Below the pieces are notes generated by a model. It saw nothing but the letters and a program-made list of their open reading frames with translations, was not told where the DNA came from and searched no databases. This document shows positions 18,574-26,084 of a stretch of 46,190 nt of DNA, in pieces. The stretch is from Bacillota bacterium. GTDB lineage: Bacteria; Bacillota; Limnochordia; DTU087. Position numbers and translations under genes: made by a program. The stretch is from contig JAAZMR010000021.1 of NCBI GenBank assembly GCA_012798695.1, positions 1 through 46,190 of the forward strand, given 5' to 3'. Within the stretch, counting starts at the first letter, position 1. Each line of letters starts with the position of its first letter.

Positions 18574-18990
18574 ATGATTACGGGTATTGCGCATGCAGCA
18601 TTTCGAGTCAACGATTTGGAGGAATCTATACGGTTCTATACAGAGATTCTGGGCTTAACAGAGACATTTCGATTGCTTCACGATAATGGTGAACCATGGC
18701 TAGTATACTTGCAGATCAATGCCAATACATTTATCGAGCTCTTCCCCGAAGGCAAGGACAAGATACCTGTAGCTGCAGATTCCATAGGGTTCATGCATCT
18801 GTGCTTACAGGTAGACGACATTTTCGCAACCATAGAGAACCTACAAGAACGAGGGCTAGAGTGTCCCGGCGCTCCCACGAAAGGCAAGGACGGTAATTGG
18901 CAGTATTGGATCAAGGACCCGGACGGAAATGATATTGAACTGATGCAGATTATGCCTGATTCGCTCCAAGTAAAGCACAGCCAGTTCTAG
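18574..18990 (+). CDS. VOC family protein (glyoxalase I-like)
   Basis: The product has 138 residues with two beta-alpha-beta-beta-beta repeats of the vicinal oxygen chelate fold. The four metal ligands expected for glyoxalase I or related enzymes are visible: His7, Glu55, His75 and Glu122. It may act as lactoylglutathione lyase or as another VOC isomerase or lyase; neighbours do not decide. GGAGG lies about 12 bases before the ATG. A strong hairpin follows at 19032-19066. Confidence 0.85.
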   Translation: MITGIAHAAFRVNDLEESIRFYTEILGLTETFRLLHDNGEPWLVYLQINANTFIELFPEGKDKIPVAADSIGFMHLCLQVDDIFATIENLQERGLECPGAPTKGKDGNWQYWIKDPDGNDIELMQIMPDSLQVKHSQF

Positions 18991-19031
18991 TCTGCAAATC
19001 CACTCTCTCTGATGCCAGGAGCCAATGGCAA

Positions 19032-19066
19032 GGCTGGCCTAATCCATCCTAGGATTCAGGCCAGCC
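19032..19066. terminator. Hairpin between convergent VOC gene and GH51 remnant
   Basis: GGCTGGCCT (19032-19040) pairs with AGGCCAGCC (19058-19066), extended inside by AATCC/GGATT. There is no T-run on either side, so it is only a possible terminator for the two converging units. Confidence 0.4.
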
Positions 19067-19075
19067 TGGTCATGC

Positions 19076-19341
19076 TCAAGCATTCTGGCCCTTGTATTTC
19101 AGGATTTCCCAGTCCAACTCATCGGCAAAACAACCTCCTGGCCAGCGTAAAACCGGTACCTTGAGAGTTCTCAGAGCCTCCACCACATCATTGCGCATGC
19201 CATCCGTGTTGGGAATATCAGAGTCTGGACCTACCCAAATTCCTTCATAGATGCACCTGCCGAGGTATTCGGAGAATGACCATAGATGTTCTTGTTAATC
19301 TTCCCGACTAGCTGATCGGCGTTGATGGTAATCTTGGTCAT
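19076..19341 (-). pseudogene. Frameshifted, truncated remnant of a GH51 alpha-L-arabinofuranosidase
   Basis: ATG 19341 stands behind AAAGGAG at proper spacing, and the frame begins [21 protein letters not shown], the typical start of GH51 arabinofuranosidases. After GH the frame is wrong. Skipping one base (a lost T near 19275) restores a family-like run: SEYLGRC, then [14 protein letters not shown], then [11 protein letters not shown]. The sequence then departs from the family ([13 protein letters not shown]) and stops at 19076-19078. The remaining 400 or so residues with the catalytic Glu residues are gone. In its own frame the ATG reaches TAG after 36 codons. It lies 45 bp behind the sialidase-fold gene, so it was probably part of the same glycan operon. 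Confidence 0.82.
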
Positions 19342-19386
19342 GGAATACTCCTTTCGCTCATTACTTACGAAACGCTTTGCCAGATC

Positions 19387-20403
19387 CTAGATTAGACGAA
19401 TCTGCCAGAAAGCAACTCTCGCTCGTCTCCAGGTATAAGTTAAATAGACCATCTCACCCTGAGCCACTATTGCAGGATAGGAATACTCGCCTTCGCCGTC
19501 TTCTAAGACCATCTCTTCTCTCCAGCTGACACCGTTGTCGGAGGATACGGCCAAGACCAACGGTGAACGAGGTCCCCAGTTAATACCAACAGGATTATAC
19601 ACTAAAGCTAAAAGTTCAGAATCCATCCTCACCAGATCGATGCCACTATTGTTGTTCGGGAGCTCCAATGGGTATGCTGTACACCATGTTCTACCACCAT
19701 CATGAGAATCACTGCGATAGATACGCTCTTCGGTGCTGCGCAGCAGCATATGTACCGTCCCTGGTTTTGATTCCCATAGGGTAGGCTGAATCACACCTTT
19801 CCCTCTAATCAGAGTATCGGCTGCTGCTGTCTGGGGTAACCCGACCTGGGAGCCTTGACCGGAAGAACGCTTGAGTGGCACTCTCTCGCTTTTCGTCCAA
19901 GTTCGCCCTTGATCATGAGAGATATCCACAAAGGCATCCCAATGATCGTTTTCAATAGACGCCGGAGCAAGCCAAGTACCGTCAGCTAGAACAATTGGTT
20001 TATTCTTGACTGGACCACGCCCGCCGATATCTCCTTCTACTAGGGGTTGGGGGCCTGCCCAAGTATGGCCATTGTCCTTAGAGGTCATCACCATCGTCTG
20101 CCAATCCTTAATTCTATGACCTGTCTTGTAAAACAGAAATATAGTTCCATCCGGGTCCTGGAACAACACTGGGTTCCAATGAGGTATACCTTCTTCGTCA
20201 GCAACCTTTGTTGGCGGGGTCCACTTTCCGTGGGTACGGCGGCTCATCCAGATAGCTACATCACCAGCGCTTTCCCGACTCCCGCCAAACCAAGCAACTA
20301 AGATCTCATCATCTGGCAAGATAACCAGGGTGGATGCATGGCAGCTGGCAAAGGGTCGCTGGTCTCCGAAAACGAACTCATGCAAAACGACTTGTTCTGG
20401 CAC
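19387..20403 (-). CDS. Exo-alpha-sialidase-family (BNR/Asp-box) protein
   Basis: Four Asp-box signatures are seen: SKDNGHTW, SHDQGRTW, SHDGGRTW and SSDNGVSW, marking the six-bladed beta-propeller of sialidases and related enzymes. The N-terminal SCHASTLVIL, with LVAWFGGSRE behind it, is the conserved entry of the family often annotated as sialidase or BNR-repeat glycosyl hydrolase. No signal peptide is present, so it acts in the cytoplasm, perhaps on imported oligosaccharides. The frame is open to 20472, but the start is probably GTG 20403, with AAGGAAGG 6-7 bases upstream, giving 338 residues. Enzymes of this family can also act on rhamnogalacturonan or other sugars, so true sialidase activity is not proven. 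Confidence 0.82.
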   Translation of the reverse strand: MPEQVVLHEFVFGDQRPFASCHASTLVILPDDEILVAWFGGSRESAGDVAIWMSRRTHGKWTPPTKVADEEGIPHWNPVLFQDPDGTIFLFYKTGHRIKDWQTMVMTSKDNGHTWAGPQPLVEGDIGGRGPVKNKPIVLADGTWLAPASIENDHWDAFVDISHDQGRTWTKSERVPLKRSSGQGSQVGLPQTAAADTLIRGKGVIQPTLWESKPGTVHMLLRSTEERIYRSDSHDGGRTWCTAYPLELPNNNSGIDLVRMDSELLALVYNPVGINWGPRSPLVLAVSSDNGVSWREEMVLEDGEGEYSYPAIVAQGEMVYLTYTWRRARVAFWQIRLI

Positions 20404-20730
20404 GATGGGCACCTTCCTTGCTGTAAAAAATCTGTGCTTCAAAGCAAAATAGCTTGCCTCGGGCAGAAACATGGCCCGGTCTATTCAGCCCAGTATCGAG
20501 GACAGTCTCTTGATCTATCTTCTTCGGCAGGCTTTGGTGGCTCTCCTTTACACCTGCTTGGCCCATCGGTGATTTGCTCCTCTACCACCTATGGGCGTGA
20601 ATTGTCTCCGACTGTATACCGGGGCAAAGAAAAACGGCCCTTTGCATAGAGCCGCTGCGGGAACGGAGACATCAGCCTCGTACAATTGCCCATAATTCCC
20701 ATGCCTAGGCCAAAACCAGTCTCCCATCAA
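20404..20730 (-). other. Leader/intergenic region between kinase-like gene and sialidase-fold gene
   Basis: This 327-bp stretch contains the terminator of the kinase-like gene (20626-20654). It is followed by about 220 bases of possibly structured leader in front of the sialidase-fold gene. Within the leader GGTGG and CCACC (about 20585 and 20535) can pair and enclose TAGAGGAGC and AAAGGAGAG, and further on come GCCTGCCGAAG and GGGCTGAATAG. It resembles no riboswitch closely enough for me to name one. Confidence 0.35.
20626..20654 (-). terminator. Terminator of the kinase-like gene
   Basis: On the minus strand CGGCTCT (20654-20648) pairs with AGGGCCG (20641-20635) around a 6-base loop, followed by TTTTTCTTT. 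It lies 77 bp past the stop codon at 20731. Confidence 0.7.
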
Positions 20731-21285
20731 CTATCGGGTCTGCGTTTCCAGAAAACGGTCCAAGTATTTCTCCCACCGCGCGTAGGTCTGCGGATAGTGT
20801 GCCTCAACATACTCAAGGAACTCACCATCCACCCCCCGGCGCATTAGACCTTTCAAAAGCTTACGGGGAAAGGATGGGCTCTTTCTCATGGTGTTGACAG
20901 GATCGATTAGCCACAGCTTACCCTTGGGATCAATAATGACGTGGGATAATCTGGTATCAGCTCGGCGAAACCCCAACCGGTGCATGGTTTCTACCATCTC
21001 CACCAATTGCCGAGCTATGTCCAATGTAAATGGGTTACCACGCAAATAGCGGTTTAGAGGAACACCGGGGGCATATTGACGGATGATATAGTCTCTGCCC
21101 CAGTCATATACACGGGGAAAGAAGGGAGCATCCTCCCCCCGCTGAAGGGCGGCTAACTCCAGCCGTAGGTAATGACGTTCCTTGTAGATCTTGATACAAC
21201 GCCGATCATCGATCTTGTAGACCTCTCCGTGCTTGCCTGCTCCGACAAACTCCAACTGCTCGATCTTGACCCCTTCCATCAGCAT
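20731..21285 (-). CDS. Small protein-kinase-like protein (YrzF/RIO-like)
   Basis: The 184-residue product has a compact kinase N-lobe with a glycine-rich loop GAGKHGEVYKI (residues about 16-26) and Lys in IKIYK. The catalytic loop is degenerate (RADTRLSHVIID in place of HRDLK..N), and the metal-binding motif is IDP in place of DFG. Short lipopolysaccharide-kinase/YrzF-type Ser/Thr kinases of Firmicutes have this look. It may phosphorylate a protein or small molecule; the target is unknown. ATG 21285 follows GGGGGAGA by 5 bases. It appears to be transcribed alone, with its own terminator. Confidence 0.72.
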   Translation of the reverse strand: MLMEGVKIEQLEFVGAGKHGEVYKIDDRRCIKIYKERHYLRLELAALQRGEDAPFFPRVYDWGRDYIIRQYAPGVPLNRYLRGNPFTLDIARQLVEMVETMHRLGFRRADTRLSHVIIDPKGKLWLIDPVNTMRKSPSFPRKLLKGLMRRGVDGEFLEYVEAHYPQTYARWEKYLDRFLETQTR

Positions 21286-21445
21286 AGTCTCTCCCCCACT
21301 CTAGTTCTACGATATAGTAAGCACCAGAGGAGGGAAGGTGCAGATGATAGGCTAGAATAGGAGATCAGGGTCAGATGATATTGTCAAGCTAGGCATGGCC
21401 ATCTAGTTTGAGATGTCCCTGAATAGGTGCCCGGGTTCCTGAGCT

Positions 21446-22405
21446 CTATTTGCGCTCTCTTCTTTGCTGCTGCAGCGTATTGCGTTCCCAGAATACGCCA
21501 TTCACATAGCCTTGAATACTATCGTCTTCTTCTGCTAGCTTGAGTCGCTTTTCTGCCCAGGCACAGTAAAGTGGTTCGACCTCAATACCCACATATTTCC
21601 TGCCCAGCTTCTTCGCAACCACAGAAGTTGTACCAGAGCCCAGGAAGGGATCCAAAACTACATCACCAGGATGCGAACTAGCTAAGATCACTTTCGCTAA
21701 AAGCTTCTCGGGCTTTTGGGTAGGGTGATCCGTGTTCTCAGGCATGGACCAAAAGGGAACTGTCAAGTCTGTCCAAAGATTGGAAGGATAGGTCAGCCTA
21801 AACCTCTTATTCTTCACCTGCTGCCAGTCCTTAGGTTTGCCTCTTTCCCTATAAGGCGCAAGCACCTGACGCTTGAGCTTGACCGCATCAGCATGGAAGG
21901 TATAATCATCCGAGACTGTGCCGAACCAAATATCCTCAGAACAGTTTTTCCAATTTGACTTTGACCCCCTGCCCTTCTCTCGTTCCCAGGTGATCCGATT
22001 GCGTACTACTAGATACCTGTCGATCACGCAGTGGATAGCTGCTGATGAACGCCAGTCTCCACAAATATATACAGAAGCTGTTGGTTTGAGGACCCTGAGA
22101 ATCCTTCGAAACCATGATTCGAACCAATCTTGGTATTCCTCAAGAGAGCGTTCCTTGAAGCTATGGCTCTGAAAGGATTTGGTGAGATTATATGGAGGGT
22201 CAATAAATAATAGATCGACAAATGATTCAGGCAACCAGTCTATTGTTGCAAAGAAGCATTGATTGACCGTAGTGTTTTCGAGTTCTGCAAAGGTCACCGG
22301 ACCATCTAGCCTCAAGCAACGCTGACTGTACAGCGTGAACTCATCTTCTAATAGTGTCAACGTCCGGTTTCTTGGTGCTCTGCCTTTTCCCCTTGACACT
22401 GTCAT
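21446..22405 (-). CDS. Solitary DNA methyltransferase, beta-class (N4-cytosine or N6-adenine)
   Basis: Catalytic motif IV DPPYNL is at residues 69-74 and the S-adenosylmethionine motif FLGSGTT at 254-260. Motif IV before motif I defines a beta-class amino-methyltransferase. HPTQKPEKLL just before motif I is also conserved, and the region between (about 140-230) should contain the target recognition domain. The motif DPPY is shared by m6A and m4C enzymes, so the modified base is not decided. No restriction endonuclease gene is nearby, so it may have a regulatory or housekeeping role, or protect against an enzyme encoded elsewhere. ATG follows GAGGAGG by 8 bases. Confidence 0.9.
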   Translation of the reverse strand: MTVSRGKGRAPRNRTLTLLEDEFTLYSQRCLRLDGPVTFAELENTTVNQCFFATIDWLPESFVDLLFIDPPYNLTKSFQSHSFKERSLEEYQDWFESWFRRILRVLKPTASVYICGDWRSSAAIHCVIDRYLVVRNRITWEREKGRGSKSNWKNCSEDIWFGTVSDDYTFHADAVKLKRQVLAPYRERGKPKDWQQVKNKRFRLTYPSNLWTDLTVPFWSMPENTDHPTQKPEKLLAKVILASSHPGDVVLDPFLGSGTTSVVAKKLGRKYVGIEVEPLYCAWAEKRLKLAEEDDSIQGYVNGVFWERNTLQQQRRERK

Positions 22406-22493
22406 TCAAAGGCCCTCCTCATATCTTTCCGACTGTCGCCCAGTACTCGGCTGCAGCTCAATCAATTGAACGTACTGCCTGACGCAAGAGTAC

Positions 22494-22522
22494 GTCAAAA
22501 GGGTGCCTTGTCGGCACCCTTT
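22494..22522 (-). terminator. Terminator of the beta-barrel protein gene
   Basis: AAAGGGTGCC (22498-22507) and GGCACCCTTT (22513-22522) form a perfect 10-bp stem with a 5-base loop. On the minus strand the stem ends in CCCTTTT. It is 34 bp past the stop at 22556. Confidence 0.85.
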
Positions 22523-22555
22523 ATGACCCTTGTAAAGTCGCTCTTCTCAGTAACC

Positions 22556-23212
22556 TTAGAAGTTCATGCTGACTCCAACGAAGAAACCGGAGAATGTAGC
22601 ACTTACTTCATCGTCTTTGAAATCGAAGCCCTGATTTCTATACCCGGCCTTCACACCAAACTGGCCGAAATCATACTTGCCACCTGCTTCGAATGCCACC
22701 ATACTGACATCCTTCAACTCTTTAGACTCACGCTTGGCGGTAACCTTGGGAGCATAGGTAACTTCACCAAAAACTCCGATGCCATCACTGACCTCGGCGT
22801 CTACCGCCGCACCGAGGGTAATACCGGACAAGTTGATATCTGCAGAATGAGTGTATTTACCGCTAAAGAACCCGCCCCGGGCCTTGATCATTGGCACGAT
22901 CTGATACTGTGCAGCAACATTGACACTACTCAGTTCAGCGTGGGCCTTTGGAGCGACTTCTTTGAAATCCTCACTCTTACCGAACACGAAGGAGCCCGCC
23001 ACACCGATCTTATCCGTAATGCTGATTTCGCCTTTCAGTCCGGTCAATCTCGCTGTGGCTTCGATCTTGTCCGAAGATTCCTCGGACTTCACTTCCCAGA
23101 CATGATTCGTAAACCACTGATCTACCGATACTTCTCCCGTTTGAGCCAAGGCCAAGGAGCCGAAGCCCAGTACCATACAAAGCACCAACATGCCTGTCAA
23201 CAGCTTCTTCAA
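22556..23212 (-). CDS. Outer-membrane beta-barrel-like protein
   Basis: The protein has 218 residues, with a clear type I signal peptide ending at LALAQ (about residue 24). The rest is made of alternating polar/hydrophobic beta strands separated by short charged turns, roughly eight strands in the second part (for example SSVNVAAQYQI, GVFGEVTYAPK, FGVKAGYRNQ). The last residues are FFVGVSMNF: a terminal aromatic strand ending in Phe, the mark recognised by the Bam machinery of outer-membrane proteins. I do not recognise a specific family; a small OmpA/OprF-like barrel or porin-like protein is likely. The start is TTG 23212 with AGGAGGGG 7 bases upstream. A TATAAT box lies upstream, and a strong terminator follows, so expression is probably high. 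Confidence 0.78.
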   Translation of the reverse strand: MKKLLTGMLVLCMVLGFGSLALAQTGEVSVDQWFTNHVWEVKSEESSDKIEATARLTGLKGEISITDKIGVAGSFVFGKSEDFKEVAPKAHAELSSVNVAAQYQIVPMIKARGGFFSGKYTHSADINLSGITLGAAVDAEVSDGIGVFGEVTYAPKVTAKRESKELKDVSMVAFEAGGKYDFGQFGVKAGYRNQGFDFKDDEVSATFSGFFVGVSMNF

Positions 23213-23259
23213 ATCTTTCCCCTCCTAGATTTAGATTCCCCACAATGGCAAACTTAGCT

Positions 23260-23287
23260 ATTATACGTTTCGACGAGTTCCAAGTAA
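23260..23287 (-). promoter_or_regulatory. Sigma-A type promoter of the beta-barrel gene
   Basis: A perfect TATAAT (23265-23260) is preceded by TTACTT (23287-23282) at 16 bases. The -35 is weak. The start codon is about 48 bp downstream. Confidence 0.5.
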
Positions 23288-23338
23288 TTCCTTTCGATAA
23301 CTATAGCTTTGCTTGACAATAGGAGGGGCGAGGGTATG

Positions 23339-24145
23339 TCATAAAGTGCTGAGCACCTGTCTTAACGCTGCCAGAGCAGTACGAAACCGTTCTGCACCCG
23401 CAGCTTCCGGCATATACGGTCCCAGATGAGGCTCTACCGAGAGGAATCCCTGCCATTTATTGTTAGCTAGATCGGTCAGGATATTCTCCAGCTCACCATC
23501 ACCTTCACCTACTGGTACAAACTGCTGGAGGCTGTAGACAGCGTCCTTGACGTGAAAATATACCAAATAGTCTTTCACCAGCTGGTAATCGGCATAGCCT
23601 CTATTCGCTCCCAGCATCACTGCATTACCTGGGTCAAAACATGCCCGAAATTGGTCCGAGTCAACCGCCTGCAAAATATCTAGACATCGCTCCCCGATAT
23701 CACCATAAAGGCCCCGATCGTTTTCGTGAACAAAGACTAAATCTGTGCCTGCCAGAAGTTCAGTAAGCCTACCGAGTCTGTCAATGACCTCTGCGCGGTA
23801 GGTCGCCGGTGCCTCACCCTCTGGTATGAAGAAAGAAAACATACGAATATACCTGGCATCCAGAGTATGGGCAATATCAATGACCCGTTTGGCTTTTTCC
23901 ACACATGGCGCAAAATCCTCATTAATAGGAGATTTGCCTATGGGAGAGCCGATAGCCGATACCCCAATGCCGTAGTCATCCAACATCTTCTTTACCTCAC
24001 GCACCTGATCGTTGGATAGATCGCCGACATTGGTCTGGTCTACGGAACGAAACTCCAGATACTTGACGCCCTCTTCCTGCAGCACTAGTAATTGCTCCAA
24101 TAAGCTAGGGGAGATTTCGTCAGCAAAACCGGTTAGTTCAAACAT
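23339..24145 (-). CDS. Sugar phosphate isomerase/epimerase family protein (xylose isomerase-like TIM barrel)
   Basis: The product is a TIM barrel of the AP-endonuclease-2/IolE/UxaE type, which interconverts keto-sugars or epimerises sugar derivatives with a divalent metal. Likely metal ligands are the Glu of VHEND, the Asp of FDPGNA, the His of FHVKDA and the Glu of SVEPHLG. The frame is open to GTG 24163, but that codon lies inside the Shine-Dalgarno GGAGGAGG. ATG 24145, 8 bases after it, fits best and gives 268 residues. It is the last gene of the sugar operon, 32 bp after the Gfo/Idh/MocA dehydrogenase, with which such isomerases often work on inositol-like or amino-sugar intermediates. 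The exact substrate is unknown. Confidence 0.85.
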   Translation of the reverse strand: MFELTGFADEISPSLLEQLLVLQEEGVKYLEFRSVDQTNVGDLSNDQVREVKKMLDDYGIGVSAIGSPIGKSPINEDFAPCVEKAKRVIDIAHTLDARYIRMFSFFIPEGEAPATYRAEVIDRLGRLTELLAGTDLVFVHENDRGLYGDIGERCLDILQAVDSDQFRACFDPGNAVMLGANRGYADYQLVKDYLVYFHVKDAVYSLQQFVPVGEGDGELENILTDLANNKWQGFLSVEPHLGPYMPEAAGAERFRTALAALRQVLSTL

Positions 24146-24177
24146 ACGCATATCCTCCTCCACCCGTAGATCAGAGC

Positions 24178-25206
24178 CTATCCCAGCACGACCTTTTTGC
24201 CGGTACGAGCCGATTCATATATGGCTAGAATGATCTCAACAGCCCTACGTGCCTGCACTCCGTCTACCGCCGGTTTACCACCATTTTGTATCACATCTAA
24301 GACATGCGCAATTTCCGCTGCATGTCCCTCCAAGGCCAGGGCACCCGGATCCGATGTGGCTAGAGTCGCATCCTGTGTATCTAGCAGTTCTTCTTCACCT
24401 TCGATACTCCATCTAGTGATCTTATCTTCTTCTAAAATGATCGTACCTTTGGTGCCATGGATCTCCAATCGACCTGGATTGGCAGGAGTAACAGAAGTCG
24501 TACCTTCTATGACCCCCAAAGCACCATTCTTGAATTTGAGGGTGGCGGTAGCGACGTCCTCCACCTCGATATCTTTGTGAGCAAGTGTAGCTACATTAGC
24601 AGAAAGGCTTTCTACAGGACCCATGATCCACTGTAAGAGGTCAATGAAGTGAACTGACTGGTTCATTAGAGAACCACCGCCATCCAAAGCCCAAGTGCCG
24701 CGCCAATCGCCGCTATCATAATAGGCCTGAGACCTATACCATTTCACATAGGCATCACCCAAAACTAACTTACCTAGACGCCCTTCTTCTACTGCCTGCT
24801 TAATCTTGATTGATGCACTGTTAAACCGGTAGTTGAAAATGCCAGCCAAGATCCGGCCGGTTTCCTCTGCTGTTTTGATCATAGCATCGATCTTGTCCAA
24901 GGTAATGTCCATTGGCTTTTCCACAATTACATGCTTACCAGCCCGCATAGCTGCTATGGCCATATCACCATGCATACCGCTGGGTGTACAAATATTGATA
25001 CACTCAATATCGTCCCGGGCGATCAGCTCATCAAGAGATGTAAGCCATTCCACTGAAAGCTCCTCGCCTAACTTTTGTGCCCTTTCGGGGACAATATCGC
25101 AGACAGCGATCAGCTCTGCACTGGGTAGACTCTTAAGAATACGCGCATGCTTAGGACCTATAACACCACAACCTACTAAGCCACATCTAGTTTTGCTTGC
25201 CATCAT
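24178..25206 (-). CDS. Gfo/Idh/MocA-family oxidoreductase
   Basis: This is an NAD(P)-dependent sugar dehydrogenase. The N-terminal Rossmann fold begins GLVGCGVIGPKHARI (residues 9-23), and the family signature VEKPM stands near residue 95. The C-terminal half (about 130-342) is the substrate domain. Family members oxidise or reduce cyclic sugars, inositols and sugar acids. GGAGG precedes the ATG by 6 bases; a second ATG follows directly. It is part of the operon with the ABC importer upstream and the TIM-barrel isomerase downstream. Confidence 0.92.
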   Translation of the reverse strand: MMASKTRCGLVGCGVIGPKHARILKSLPSAELIAVCDIVPERAQKLGEELSVEWLTSLDELIARDDIECINICTPSGMHGDMAIAAMRAGKHVIVEKPMDITLDKIDAMIKTAEETGRILAGIFNYRFNSASIKIKQAVEEGRLGKLVLGDAYVKWYRSQAYYDSGDWRGTWALDGGGSLMNQSVHFIDLLQWIMGPVESLSANVATLAHKDIEVEDVATATLKFKNGALGVIEGTTSVTPANPGRLEIHGTKGTIILEEDKITRWSIEGEEELLDTQDATLATSDPGALALEGHAAEIAHVLDVIQNGGKPAVDGVQARRAVEIILAIYESARTGKKVVLG

Positions 25207-25243
25207 CTGGTTCCTCCATTCCTGTTCTGAATATGTCTGGATT

Positions 25244-26083
25244 CTAGCCCTTCATCCCTGTCATGACGATGCCTTCGATGAACTGTTTCTGGAAAGTGAA
25301 GAAGACAATGATGATCGGCAATGTTGCTAACGTTGATGCCGCCATCATCAGACTCCACTCTCCGGTATAGGTCTCCTGGAAGAGCCTAAGACCAATGGAA
25401 ATGGTCATGATATCTACATCGTTTACGTAGATCAGAGGCCCCATGAAATTGTTCCAATGTGCAATAAAAGAGAAGATCGCTATAGTAGCCAAAGCTGGCT
25501 TAACTACAGGCAAGAGTATCTGCCAGAATACCCTAAAAAACGAGCATCCATCCATCTTGGCTGCTTCTTCTAGTTCCACAGGAATGGTCATGAAAAACTG
25601 ACGAAGTAGGAAGACATAGAAGGCGTTCCCAAAGAAAGCAGGTACCCATAGGGGTTTAAGAGTATTGATCCACCCCAGTTTATTGAAAATCATATATACC
25701 GGGATCATGGTAACCTGAGAGGGAAGCATGATCGTCCCCAACAAGGCTCCGAACAGGAGCTCTTTACCCTTCCACTCCAAACGGGCAAAGGCATAGGCAG
25801 CCATGGAAGATGATAAGAGATTCCCGATAACTCCCAGAACGGTAACATAGGCTGTATTCCCCATGAACCGGAAAAATGGCAGATATGAAACCATCCGAGA
25901 GTAATTGTCCCACTTAATCGGGCGCGGGATCAGGGTTGGTGGAAAGAGAAATATCTGATCATCCGGCTTCAATGACGTTGAAATCAACCATACCACAGGG
26001 AAAAGCGCGATGAGACTAAAGCAAATTAAAAACGCATGATGAAGGATATTCCCAATCTGCTGGGAGCGTCGCTGACTTTTCAT
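25244..26083 (-). CDS. Carbohydrate ABC transporter permease (MalG family)
   Basis: The inner-membrane permease has six hydrophobic segments and the cytoplasmic EAA loop EEAAKMDG.......I.LP near residue 190, which docks on the ATPase. The frame is open to 26221, but that extension overlaps the preceding permease out of frame. ATG 26083 lies one base after the stop of the upstream permease with GGGAGGAGG 8 bases before it, giving 279 residues. It forms the membrane channel with the MalF-type partner and receives sugar from the binding protein encoded upstream. Confidence 0.93.
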   Translation of the reverse strand: MKSQRRSQQIGNILHHAFLICFSLIALFPVVWLISTSLKPDDQIFLFPPTLIPRPIKWDNYSRMVSYLPFFRFMGNTAYVTVLGVIGNLLSSSMAAYAFARLEWKGKELLFGALLGTIMLPSQVTMIPVYMIFNKLGWINTLKPLWVPAFFGNAFYVFLLRQFFMTIPVELEEAAKMDGCSFFRVFWQILLPVVKPALATIAIFSFIAHWNNFMGPLIYVNDVDIMTISIGLRLFQETYTGEWSLMMAASTLATLPIIIVFFTFQKQFIEGIVMTGMKG

Positions 26084-26084
26084 C

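Noticed and set aside
20404-20600. Lysine riboswitch before the sialidase-fold gene
   Set aside because: Some short motifs resemble it, but the conserved AGTA block and the order of stems are missing, and the gene has no link to lysine.
22466-23257. A 263-codon open frame on the plus strand over the beta-barrel gene
   Set aside because: The minus-strand frame has a signal peptide, ribosome site, promoter and terminator. The plus frame has none of these and starts inside the terminator hairpin.
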